Both the position numbers and the translations under genes were made by a program. From contig NC_079517.1 of assembly GCF_000801105.2 (NCBI RefSeq), positions 16,492,001 to 16,556,000 of the forward strand: DNA of 64,000 nucleotides. The letters run 5' to 3'. Positions 45,688-57,582 of this stretch are shown one piece after another. The stretch is from Raphanus sativus (Eukaryota; Streptophyta; Magnoliopsida; Brassicales; Brassicaceae). Positions within the stretch are counted from its first letter, which is position 1, and the number at the start of each line of letters is the position of its first letter. A model generated the notes under the pieces. That model saw nothing but the letters and a program-made list of their open reading frames with translations, searched no databases and was not told the DNA's origin.

Positions 45688-45948
45688 CTCCCTCCATTTT
45701 TTAAAGAGTGTCGTTGTGACATTTTTCACACAGATTAAGAAAGTTGTTGAAATATAGGTAAGTTGTAATTAATTATACATCTTTGACCAATATTATTTTA
45801 GATAAATAAAATTATTTATAAAATCAATGCAGTTTGCAATTAATTTTCAGCTGAAAATTAGTATAATTTACATTGGAATTGTAAAGTGACACTCTTTGTG
45901 TAACAAGAAAATGAGCTCAGAATGACACTTATTATGAAACAGAGGAAG
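45688..45948. mobile_element. Stowaway-like MITE (copy B)
   Basis: It starts CTCCCTCCATTTTTTAAAG and ends ATGAAACAGAGGAAG, with TA on both sides (45686-45687, 45949-45950). The interior is almost identical to 26159-26417. Confidence 0.9.
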
Positions 45949-46061
45949 TATAAGTTACATGTTTTCTTATAATTCACAGCATGTTGAGCATAACAGTCAA
46001 ATACGATTTTAAAGTCTCGAGTAATAATTTCTTAATAATCACAAATCTTACGAATGCTATA

Positions 46062-46297
46062 CTCCCTCTGTTTTTTAAAGATAGATGTTTTAGAAAAATA
46101 AATTGTTTCACAAAGATGTATATTTTATGTTTCCTATACAAAAATTGCAAATTTCAATAAAATTGATTGAATTTATTGAAAGACTATTGGTTAAAATGCA
46201 TTGAAATTTGATAATTTCTAAAAATGATGTATAGTTAATGTATTTTCTTAATATGTGTGAAAACACCAAAACATACATCTTTAAAAAACAGAGGGAG
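46062..46297. mobile_element. Stowaway-like MITE, different subfamily
   Basis: Ends CTCCCTCTGTTTTTTAAAGA and TCTTTAAAAAACAGAGGGAG are near-perfect inverted repeats, with TA duplicated at 46060-46061 and 46298-46299. The interior differs from copies A and B. Confidence 0.9.
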
Positions 46298-46599
46298 TAT
46301 TTAATTACACGTTATTTTACGAGGGATGAAGACAAAATCTACTCAAATACGCATCTGAATTTGAGCGTATGTTTTGTCTATATCTATTACTATAAAGAAA
46401 TGATGTTTCTCTCCTGGTGACACGTCAGATTCCAGGTCACAAATTCGTTGATTCTGGCGTTGACATGTGTCCTATTTGCAAAGTGCAGCATTTCATTAAA
46501 CTTATTTTGTCATGGGCTTCGTTCGTATGTGTGGTTAGGCTTGAAAGTAGAAGGTATATTTGGCCCAGTTAGATTGTTCAGCGCTCCAATCCTAATTTT

Positions 46600-47750
46600 G
46601 TTTAACTGAAAAAAAAGATCGTCTCTCTTCTGCGTCAACGGCGACGAGTTGACGTTTTTGCTTCTCCCTACTATATGAAACGGTCCGAGTTATGGGTTTG
46701 TGTTAACTCCCATTGATACACTCTCCCACTATGTAGTCTTCAATGCTTTGTTTTGATCTGTAAGGCGGTGTCTCTAACCCTATAAAAGGTAACTTTACTT
46801 TCTGTAGATCATCATCATCATCATCTGTACTCTTGATTTTGCATACGTTTGTTGATTTTTTTTGTATTGTTCATGTTTTGCAGTCACCATCTCCTTCTTC
46901 GCCGTCAATCATCGTCGCTCCTCTAACCGGTTAGTTTCTTCTTCTCTTAGTGTAGCACAATGTGATGTATTCTTAATATATACTGAAATTATGATTGTGT
47001 TTCGTGTTTCAATTAGATTGCATGTTACCCTAGATTGAGAAACTCGACTTTGTGTTTTAGATGAGCAGTAAGGGTTTCTTCACTTGGTTCAAAGTATATG
47101 GCTGCTTCAGTTTCAATAAGACTTATTCTCATTGTTGGATCCTTTGAAGATCTAGGACGCATAAGCAGTACTATCTCAGTTTCTAAGCTTTTTCTTATAT
47201 GTAAAAATGTGAACATTTTTTTTTTGATCTCTAACTGCTTCTCCTTTCGCACAGCTAAGGCATCTGGGAATTTTTTAAGCTCTCCGCCATGTCATCAAGA
47301 GGTTGGTGTTTAGATCATGAAAATATTATCATGTTACTTCCATTGCATATAACTAAGATCTACTTTTCCTTAGATTACAGAGAGTTCGGAATCACGGTGA
47401 CTCTTTGTGATTGTATCTATGCTGAGTCTACAAGCAATTTTTTTTGAGTTATCTAAAGTTTCATTAAGAATTTTGAGGGTCATTTTATTCGTCAATGAGA
47501 TCTGCTTTTTAAAGTTAAGTTTTTTATGTTGAACTGTTTAATATTGTGTCTTTATTTTTGGCAGTTGTGCTTTGTCCTTTGAGCGTAACGGACGGTGGGC
47601 TGTGGGAGACAAAAGGTTCACTCCAGAACATGATGTTCTTTGGTATTCTTGAGAATATCTAGCTGCTTACAATCGATCTCTCTACCCAAGATTCTGCGAA
47701 GATTTTTTTCTCCCTAATTGTTGTTCTCTGAAAGCTGTTAAAATTCTGTC
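46600..47750 (+). pseudogene. Possible captured gene fragment inside the Helitron
   Basis: The stretch is less AT-rich than its surroundings and looks like leader, intron and exon pieces. It has CCCTATAAAAG near 46780, (ATC)n near 46810, and CAG acceptors. Near 47580 one frame reads ERNGRWAVGDKRFTPEHDVL, followed by a stop and then EYLAAYNRSLYPRF. I do not recognise the protein. Helitrons often capture host gene pieces, which fits the structure. Confidence 0.35.
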
Positions 47751-48390
47751 AAGATTTGGATTATTATTGATCTTTTCTATTGCAAGTGTAGATCTTTTAC
47801 TTTTATTCTGCAAAGCTACAGATCAGTATGCTTTACTTCTTATGTGTTCTATTTATCATGCGTTGTGTTACACCGACAAAGTTAGTAAACAAAGTCATAA
47901 CTTCAAAATAGATCTTTAATTTTTTTTTTTTTTTGTAACAAGATCTTTAATTTGTTTATCAGTGCGACTTTGTTCGGTGGAATTCTTGCTGTTCCAAAAT
48001 TTTAGTAAACAAAAAAGAAAAAGATTATACAGAGTTTTTTCAAATTAATGGAGACATCTTCTTATTACAGTACTAGGGTTAATGTGTTGTTTCTAACGTA
48101 TGATATAGCATTGCTGGATCAAGACTTCTTTTCTCAGAATGCCACGCAGTATGGTGTATACTTGATGAACTCAAATACTAAAGAATCCCAACAGTGTTGC
48201 TTCACTAGGAAAATTCATCGACTTTTGAACTCTGATATCAAAATCTGTCCATTACAAACTTACTTTAGTCATTTTATAACAGGGCTAGAATTTTTATTTT
48301 TTTGCGAGCTGGTCTATTGGTGGACTTGAAAATGAAGTATCGTTCTGATCTTTATTGTTATAATTTTATGAACCTATTTTACTCAAAACA

Positions 48391-49810
48391 TCTATATTAT
48401 TAAAAGAGAAGTACTCATATAAATTGCTCATAAGTTTTCAAAGTTATTTACACTACTATGCCAATTAAATTAAACTACCTAATTTAATGCTTGTTTTTCT
48501 TAGTTGAATTAATGTGTTGTCCTAATATAAATTAAGTTACCTATTTTAATGTTTGTCTTTTTTAGTTGAGTTAATGTGTTGTCCTAATATAAAATTTAAC
48601 TTTCCTTCAATATTAAATAAATTTCGAAATTATTTATAGTTTTATTTAGCTGTCTTTTCAGTTTAATAAATACATTTACTAATTCTAAATTTACCACATT
48701 TAATGATAATAAAAATCGCATATGGTATGGTAGAAAAATTATTGTGCCGTCACTATCTTTTAGTATTCGAACCAAACCAATTTTTATGTTAAGTTTAAGT
48801 TTTTGGCATACATTATTCAAATTTATTTGTTATATATATTTTTACTTTTATATTTTAAGAATTTTAATTTTTTAAAAAGATTTAAATGATTTATCCGAAC
48901 CAGAACATGAACCGAAATTATAAATACCCGAATGAGGCTAAAACCTTTCACCCCAAAAACCTAAAACCCAAAGAGACCTGAATCAAACCCAAATGGATAT
49001 CTGAACGCTCATCCTTACTACAAGATATAAAAACTGAATCACCTTATTTATTTTCGAAAAATTATTTTCTATTGACTTTCTCATCAGTCTACAATAATTA
49101 TGAAAACTAATTGTCAAAATCCAATCTGAAAATTATTGAACACGGAAGCCCATTTATAATAAATTAGCAGTTAGATCAAATATATATTATATTACATTTA
49201 ATTTTCTTACAAATTTTAATCTTAATTTTTATATGTCACAAATTTGTTAAAATCTAACAATTAATTTTTTCTTACAAATTTTATAACTAATGTATCATGT
49301 TTAATAGCATATTACCATATTTTATACTTTTATATTTATCATTCAAAAACTTTGTTTGCTATATATTTACACATACATCTAATCATATAAATGTTAGATT
49401 TGTTTATTTGATCTCCAGTGTCGGTGATACATTTTACGTTAAACGCAAAAATATAAAATTACTTAATTTAATATGATTACATTTACAAATATAACATTTA
49501 GTACAAAACAAACTAAAATTTAAAATTAAATACCCAGTGAGATTATTTTTTAACAAATTTATATTAATAAAAATTCCAAATATTTGGAATTTAAAAGCAT
49601 TATGACCCACACCTATACTATTTTAATTAGGACAATTTAATTTATATTAGAATATTTTATTAAAATTTAAATTTAAATTTTTGTTATAACTGCAAAGAAT
49701 AGTTTTGGATCTAAATTTATGATCAATTATTATAAATACATCATTTAATACAAACAAAAAACTAAAAACAGAAAATAAATACCCGTGCGGTCGCACGGGT
49801 CAAGAACTAG
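48391..49810 (+). mobile_element. Non-autonomous Helitron
   Basis: It begins TCTATATTATTAAAAGAGAAG directly after A (48390). It ends with the hairpin CCCGTGCGGTCGCACGGG (49782-49799), then TCAAGAACTAG, with T following (49811). A 5' TC, a hairpin ~10 nt from a 3' CTAG and insertion between A and T are the Helitron hallmarks. 1,420 bp, AT-rich, no coding sequence. Confidence 0.9.
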
Positions 49811-50604
49811 TTCTCTTTTAAAACAACAAGTAAAAAAGAATTAATATTAGTTTGTTTACTCAATAACGGTGGTAACTATTTTTCATACTCGGATTATGGA
49901 TTATTCGCACCGTAACTGACTTGACAAGCACGCAAAACAACAATAATGATAGTCTTCTGTTCCACCAAATATGCTTAGTATGTCAAAATACAACACGAAA
50001 AATAAAAGAATATTATGTATTTGTATTCATCAATACTTTTAAAACAAATACATATCAAATAAATCAACGCAAGTGGTACATACCTCACAAAATATAATCA
50101 ATACAGCAGAAATTATTTTGACATAATTATAAAAGTAATAATTTTAGAAAAGAAAGTAACTAATTAGTACATCCATAATATTGTTAGGTTTAAAAAATAA
50201 TTCATTCGCAAATTCCGATAGAAAGAAATATATATAAATAAAAATTCAAAAGTAAAATCGTTTTAGTATTTCCTAAGTGTTGTTTGAAAATTAATATTTA
50301 GTTTACTGTAAGCAATATATATATATATATCAAAGATATTCTATTTAAATATTTAATTATATTTATATATTATGTATTTAATGTAAACAATATATATATA
50401 TATTAAAAAGATATTTTCTGCATGATTTTAAAATCATTTGCATTTTGTTATAGAAATTTAAACTCAATCACAAATTTCTCAATGTGAACTAAAAATATTC
50501 AATTACAATAATATGTACAAAATTTAACTAGTATGTATATTTTATATGATAAAAATTTATATTATATGTTTACTTAATTGTTGAAATTGTTTTAAGATTC
50601 ACAT

Positions 50605-50631
50605 CCCGCCCGTAGGGCGGGCCGACCCTAG
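50605..50631 (+). mobile_element. Second Helitron 3' terminus
   Basis: Hairpin CCCGCCCGTAGGGCGGG then CCGACCCTAG|T. It marks the 3' end of a Helitron whose 5' end is probably 46383. Confidence 0.8.
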
Positions 50632-52170
50632 TATATATATAAAGATACATAGAATCTAGATTATGACCTAATATTAAATCCCATTTAATTCTAGATAATA
50701 TTATTTGCAACGCTTTCGTTTCTTATCCGTCGAAAATGGCATACATGATAGAGTTAGACGTGTGAATAAAACTGCATAATAGTTACCACGCTTGTTGAGA
50801 ACTTGTAAATGAATACGTTGGACTACAAATATGCGACCATTGATACTGAAATCTACCTTTAAAGGTCCAATTTGAGACCATGGATCTAGAAATGAAAAGA
50901 AATGATGAGACGACAACTTAATGAGTGAACAAGAAATTAAGGAATCCAGTAAGTGGTGACCAATCGTACGTATAGTCATAATCATTCGCAAACCTTTCTC
51001 ACAGTTCACAATAACTATATATTTGTGTAAGTAGAAACTCTTTTTGCTCCATACCTCGATCTAGGGATGACTTGTGAAGGTTTGGATATCCGTTCGAGTT
51101 TAAATCGTGTATTTTTAGATTTTTGGATGTTTTAGGATAGGAGTATATAATGATTAGAATCCGTTCAGGTATTTCTATATTTCAGATCGAGTTCTGGTAT
51201 TTTTAGTTCAGATTCGGTTATTTCAGATCGGGTTCATATATTTAGATTTTGAAAAAAATGTTTTTTTTCATTTTTAAGTTTCTTGTATTTAAATTTATAA
51301 CTTTCACTTAACTGATCTTTTTAATAGATTGAATGACTAGTAGATTGAGAGGTAACATTTTAAAAGTAAATAGATATTAATTTGGTTATTGTTTTTAAAA
51401 TTTGGATGTAATTTTTGCTAATAATAAAACAAAAAACTTGACATGCATTTTAAGTTAGCATCAAATCATTTTATCTATAATTATATGTATATTATATGAT
51501 CTTAAAGTATGTATAAAATTAATATAATATATTTTAAATAAAATGAGAGATATAAAGTAGAAATATAAGGTTAAATATACGTATGTTCAGTTATCTTCGG
51601 ATATTCATTCGGGTTTAGATATCATCCGTTCGGTTTCGGATATCCAGTCTCTCCTAAATCAATATTATAAGGTTTAATATATTTTGGGTTGGGTTCGCAT
51701 ATGAGTTCGGATATTGCCGAGACCTATCTCCATCACTTTCCTTGTAATTACTAATTTCATTTACTCATACTACCTCTGTTTTAAAATAGATTACGTTATA
51801 TAATTTTTTTATTTAAAATTAGATGATGTTTTAAAATTAGATAGTTAATAGAGTTTCTGTTTTTAAAATATTTAAAATTAAGTTTAAAAAAAAAATTTAT
51901 GTGCATACCTCAAAAGCCTTAAATAAAAAAACCTCAAAGGGAATAACGTATACTCACTCTATCCTCGAAAATAAGATTTTTTTAGATTTTATTCTTATTG
52001 CATAAAGATATATTTTCTATAATTTAAGGTATTTTTGTATAACTTTTAAAAAATATTATTTAAGAATATCTGAACTGATTAAATACTACTAGTAAATAAT
52101 TCTTAGAAAGTATAGTAAAAAAGTAATAAATTTAATTGTAAAAATTCATTGTATTTTTAATATGCATGTA
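50632..52170. other. AT-rich spacer with eroded transposon pieces
   Basis: A minus-strand 102-codon ORF (50701-51009) has no recognised domain. TAGGGATGAC (51062) and GGATATCCG-type motifs up to about 51720 resemble a decayed hAT element. A CTACCTCTGTTTTAAAATAG end near 51771 resembles a degraded Stowaway-like MITE. No boundary is firm. Confidence 0.4.
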
Positions 52171-53211
52171 TCTATGTATATAAAGTTGAGTTACCTCTCT
52201 CCTGGTGATGCCACCTCAGCATCCAAGTCAGAAAGTCGGAGCCTGACATCGCGACACCTGTCAATTAAATGAAATGCTGCGTCTTACGTTTTGTGTGGCG
52301 TCTGGACTTCTATTGGGCTTTACTTCTTGTTCGTATAAGAACAGTTAAAAGTTTTATTTGTGGCAAAAAAAATTCACACTAGGTGTTCAAACTCTTTTAC
52401 GGTAGCACAATAAAGGTTAGATATTTATAAACTGAGTTCGCAGGGTTGTCCATGTCATTCTTGTGGCAAGTGATAGGTGGGCGGTTGTTCCTCAGATTGG
52501 CTGTATACCCAGGCTTCATGATCACGAAGACGAAACGCATGGAAATCTTGACTTCCTTCCACGCCTCATCTGCTCGGCTTATCTGATTTTCAGCACCTAC
52601 TCTGATGGGTATTCAAAGCAAATATTTTTCATACAGAGCCGAACATACGAAGTGGTTTAGCTCAACTAGACAGAAGAAGTCGTCTTGAGAATAATAATTG
52701 AGGTACCAATCACAATGCCTTGATTGTATGCGAACGTTGAGAAGATGGAGATGGTTACAAGGAAGAAGGATTTAGGGTTCTTCAAGTAGTCGTTTTTAAG
52801 ATGACAAAAGTGAGCAGCAGGAAATATATTACCTTCACTATGTAGTGAATAAAAAAATATAATATTTTCAGAGGACTTATGTTTGTGTATGTTTATGCAT
52901 CGTGTGATATATAAACTTTGGTGAGTATATGTGTCTCTGAGATGTGATGAGTGTGAACTCTTTTCTGATCTGATATAATAAAACAGAATACATTCAATCT
53001 ATGCAAACATATCTTAGCTCATATTACTTTTTGTTATTTTTTTTCAATACGACTGTTTGTTATAATGTATCAAGCTATCAATGTATTGGATATGTTCAGA
53101 GTTTGAGAATGATAGGTAACCATGACGTGTTTATGGGTCCATCAAACAGTGTGTTATTATTTAACAAGTGCGATCAACTAGAAAAATAAAAAATGCTAGA
53201 AACACCATCTA
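52171..53211 (+). mobile_element. 5' fragment of a second Helitron-type element
   Basis: TCTATGTATATAAAGTTGAG, then CTCTCCTGGTGATGCCACCT, matches the 5' end type at 46383. Similarity between the two continues into the ATTAAATGAAATGCTGC / GCAGCATTTCATTAAA region in opposite sense. The block 52328-52441 recurs inverted at 63465-63577. A 65-codon ORF at 52463-52660 (RWAVVPQIGC) is unrecognised. No 3' end was assigned. Confidence 0.5.
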
Positions 53212-55402
53212 TCTATACTATTAAAAGGGAAGCATTCTTGAAAAATCTACCTATATAAAGTTGTTGCACCCTTACTAATGGCATAATAGTAATTTATTTA
53301 ATGGTCTTACATATTATTCAAATAAACCGATCCTATGTAGGTTGTGATTGGGAACCAAAGTGCGGGACGTAATTGCTATGACATGACTGAAATTATGCAA
53401 GTGTCGCCATTCACAAAAAAAAATTGTAATTAGCGGGACGTTTTGTTTACAATTACGCACCTACCAAATAAAAAAAGTTCTTTTTGTTTGTTCTTGTAAT
53501 TTAACAATACGCACTTCGTCTGTCACACACCCAAAATGGTGCGGTTTTGCGTTTTTGTTATTTACGTGCATTTTTTTATTTTATTTAATAAGATAATATT
53601 TGTTTACTCTATTTTGTCATGGTGCTTTACTGTATATGAAATAGTTGTATAACCTGTGTGTGTTCAACAGTTACTTATTAGTACCATTTAAAATGTATAA
53701 TATTCAGTGTTTTATAAAATTATATATGTTAACTTAATTAATTGTGTAATAATACAATTTTTATAACTTTTGAATATGATATGAAATGTTTAAATACCCA
53801 AATAATTTACATTTCTAATCTAAGTAAAAATATTTAAAATACTTTTTAATTGTATAACTATTTCCAAGAAAATTGTAACTAAATTTATATCAACAAGAAA
53901 AAAATAATATATATATATATCATAATTTTTTTATTTCAAATTAATTTAATATTTAAAACTATATTAAAAGAAAATATTATTACATTATAACTAAGCAAAA
54001 AGTTAATTTATAATCATCTTAATATATTTATTTTAATTTTTCTATCAAAGCCGCACTTCTTCTTTTATCAAAACCACACTATTTTTTTATTAAATCCGCA
54101 CTTATCCCGCAAACCGCTTGAAACGCAGTTGGACCGCACCACACTTTAATTCCGCACCGCTTATATTATCAAAACCGCGATTACCATTCAGACCCGTAAT
54201 GTGGCACAACTAAATAAAATGAAACGGTGCGGGATCCACTTCCTAGATTTAAAATACGATATTTTATGATGTGAATATTCCATTTTTCTTCTTTTTTGGT
54301 ACCAAATGCGGTTACACTTAAGTTTGGTTTCGTAATAAAATTAAAAATATACCCGAGGTTTTAGTTATAGAACACATTCTAACATTCGAATGAAATTCAC
54401 TCCACATTTATTACCGACAATATATGTTACTTAGACACACTTAATGCTTTACTTATATATTAATTAGTCCAGTGAATTAATATCTTCATGTATTCTTTAG
54501 TTCTATGACTATTAATACTTCAAAATTCTTTAGTTCTTATGATTGTTATGTAATAATGTTATATATCATATATTTTATGCATATATCATACAACATTTAT
54601 ACCATATCAAATTATATAATTCGAAATATTTACAAATCCAAATTTGATAAAAACACTTTAGTAAACCATCTCTTAAAACAAAACTATATATATGTTATGT
54701 TAAATTAATTTTTATAAAAAAAAAAGAAAAACACCAAAAACTTTTTTGTTCAACAAATGAAAAACCTACAAATCTATACTATTAAATTACCCAAAGTTCT
54801 CCCAAGTAAATTTTATCTATACTATTAAAAGGGAAGCATTCTATAAAAATCTACCTATACAAAGTTGAAAAATCATAAACTTTTTTGTTCAACAAATGAA
54901 AAACCTACAAATCTATACTATTAAATTAGCCAAAATTCTCCCAAATAAATTTTAAAGTCTCACCAACTCAACAAATGTAATTCTTATAAAATGCACACAA
55001 ATATAATGCGAGAGTAGGTTGGACCTTCAGGTCTTTGGATCGGATACTGATTGGTTCCTTTAAGATATGATTTCTTCGGGTCCTGACATTTGGATCCAAC
55101 TAGGTGCTTTGAAAAAAAAAACAGTTTGGATTTATATCATTTTCTTTTGGATCCAAATTGGTTCCAGTCCATAATTTAAGTACCTGTAAAATACATGTAA
55201 TTTGGATATGTGATAGGTCCTGATCGATTCAAGTATTTAGGACAAAAAGAAACTCAAAGTACCCGAAAACATAAAAAATCCAAAACACAAAAATATCCGA
55301 AAAATCCAAATTTAATAACATGATAATATATAAAATCCCAAAACTAAACATTGTTTATAACCCAAAGAAACCCGCGCTTTTGAAGCGCGGGTCAAAATCT
55401 AG
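53212..55402 (+). mobile_element. Helitron, probably composite
   Basis: The 5' terminus TCTATACTATTAAAAGGGAA at 53212 follows A. The 3' terminus is hairpin CCCGCGCTTTTGAAGCGCGGG (55371-55391), then TCAAAATCTAG followed by T. A second start of the same family lies at 54816 (after A), so the 3' end may belong to a shorter 54816-55402 copy. Two further TCTATACTATTAAATTA pieces are at 54773 and 54911. A region of GCGGGACGT / CCGCACCGC-type motifs (53340-54210) may be another eroded TIR element inside. Non-coding. Confidence 0.7.
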
Positions 55403-55935
55403 TACCATCATCCCCAATTTATTCTTCGTTGACACCATCTTCTCTCCATTGCTATCTCCACTCATGTCTGTTTATCCCACCGTCTCTTCTTCTTCTCCAC
55501 CTTTTGTGGTGGTTTCTTTTCCTCCTCCATCAACTCCGACATCAGCGCTTCTACAAGTCATATCTTCTCATTTGTCTCCTCATTCTTCCCCTTTATTACT
55601 CCACCATCTTTACGTCTTATCACTCAGTTGTAATGTGTTTGTATTGTTCTGTTTTATTTGACGAAGTAGAATAGAAATGTGGATGCACAGTAAATAAACA
55701 TTTGGTATGTTTTGTTGTTGTATCATTGTTTTGAATCGATTGGTTTGTAGTTATTATCAAACCTAAGCATTTAAATATGATAACATACTATGGTTATGTT
55801 ATTTAAAATCATAGATAGCTAAAAAGAACTGAATACGGTGAACATGTAAAAAGTATATATTGGACTAGTGGAAAATATACTATTTATAGAGAGTCAACTA
55901 TACTATTTAAGATACAGTCTTATATATATATATAT
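55403..55935 (+). repeat. Direct repeat, copy 1 (partner 57847-58375)
   Basis: From TACCATCATCCCCA onward, this ~530-bp stretch matches 57847-58375 closely. It includes TGTGGTGGTTTCTTTTCCTC, TTTGTATTGTTCTGTTTTAT and CTATACTATTTAAGATA. One frame is open (55320-55661, Ser/Pro-rich) but the equivalent frame is interrupted in the partner, so it is unlikely to be coding. The Helitron end at 55402 abuts the repeat exactly. Confidence 0.85.
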
Positions 55936-56163
55936 ATTTTTTTTTGCTAAAGTCTTATATTCTTCACAGTGGTGTTTCATCTTATTTTTCAAAATTCTCA
56001 AACAACGAAGGCTAATTTCATCTTCTCGAGTTTCTTAACTAATTTCTCTAATGAAAACATACCTACAAATTTGAGTTGGTTTCATCTGCTTAGTCGATTT
56101 TCTCTCATCGCACCTTGATATGAATTTTTAACCAGTTCAAGTCTGAATAACTTTTTAATACAT

Positions 56164-57573
56164 GGAAAAATTGCCAAACAGAACGAAAATTCAGCATGGT
56201 TGTCCAATAGTATAAAACCATCATTTAGTTGTCCCTTTAGTATTATTTTTTTCATAATCCAAACAATAACCTTTGATTAATCTAATTAAATACATTAAAC
56301 TAATAGATTTTATTTTAAAATTAACTAAAAACGTTTTAAAAAGGGAAAACAAAAATTTTTTGTTAATGTTTTTAATAAAAATAAAATTCGTAGACTTTAT
56401 AAAATAAAAATAATTTACAAAAATATTTTAATAAAAAAATAAATAAAATTTATAGAAAACATTTTACAAAATTTTATTTTTATAAAGAGTTTAAAACGTT
56501 TTTGATAAAACTTTAATAAAAAATAAAATTTTTAAAATTTATAAAAATAAAACTTTACAAAATGTTTTTAATAAAAACTTGAAACAAAATTTATACAAAA
56601 TATTTTACAAAGTTTTATTTTTATAAAAAGTTTAAAACATCTGTAAACTTTTTAATTTTATCAACCTTTTTAATAAAAATAAAAAAATTAAAATTAAACT
56701 TTGTAAACTTTATAAAAATAAAAATAAATCTTTACAAAAAGTTTTTAGTGAAAAAATTTAAATAAAATTTATAAAAAACGTTTACAAAGTCTTTTTTATA
56801 AAAAAGCTTAAAACGTTTGTAAATTTTTTAGTTTTATTAAACTTAAAAAAATAGAACAAGAGTTTGTCAAAATCACAAGACAAACTATGAAGATATCATA
56901 TATTGATAAAAAAATCATTTCTTTTACAAGTAAAATCAACCATAACACGTTTTAGGAAGTTATAATATTTTTAGGAGATTTTTAGAATATTTCCTTGACT
57001 GAAATTTCATTAGTTTTCGCAAAAAATAAAGCATTCTTATCCGTAGAAGGCGCCTTCTAAAAATTTAGAAGAATGATAAAAATCCTGAATACACTTTCTA
57101 CTTTTAGTAGACGTAAGAGTACATTGTAGAAACACATTCTCTGAAATTTAGAATACTTTATAAAAGTAGAAGATGCATTCAGATGGAAAGTGGATACGAT
57201 TAGTAGAATGCACATTACTCTTATTTAGAAATTTAGTAAATTGTAGAATGTCGTTCTAAAAGAAGTAGATGAACATGTTTATTTTAGAAATCGTTTTCTA
57301 CTATACCATTTTTTGTAGAAGACATATTCTACTTTTAGTAGAACGCATTTTAAAAATATTATTTTTCAAGTTTTTGGAACAAACAAAATTACAAGCCTGT
57401 GTATATGAGTGTTTTATTAATTTTTTATATTTTTAATAATTTTTTGATCCACAAAATTATTTATTTCATTAGTTTTCAGAAATAAAAGAGGTAAAAAGAA
57501 GAAAAAATGGAGAAAAATGTTTTTATACCAAAGAGACAATAACCTATTTTTTGTTCTTTTTGGCAATTTTCCC
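56164..57573. mobile_element. MULE-like element with 9-bp target duplication
   Basis: Ends GGAAAAATTGCCAAAC and TTTTTGGCAATTTTCCC are terminal inverted repeats. The 9-bp duplication TTAATACAT is at 56155-56163 and 57574-57582. A 9-bp duplication is typical of the Mutator superfamily. The interior is very AT-rich (AAAATTTATAAAAA-type repeats) with no transposase. An uninterrupted relative of the insertion site lies at about 63180-63452. Confidence 0.88.
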
Positions 57574-57582
57574 TTAATACAT

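Larger units (their letters stand above)
46383..50631 (+). mobile_element. Probable non-autonomous Helitron with a nested Helitron
   Basis: The 5' end TCTATTACTATAAAGAAATG followed by CTCTCCTGGTGACACGTCAG is the start seen in many Brassicaceae Helitrons. The 3' candidate is at 50605-50631: hairpin CCCGCCCGTAGGGCGGG, then CCGACCCTAG followed by T. A second complete Helitron (48391-49810) sits inside. Pairing these two ends is an inference; the outer element could instead have lost its own 3' end. No Rep/helicase is seen. Confidence 0.5.

Noticed and set aside
55320..55661. 113-codon Ser/Pro-rich ORF
   Set aside because: Starts inside the Helitron end and runs into the direct repeat. The partner repeat breaks the frame, so coding is unlikely.
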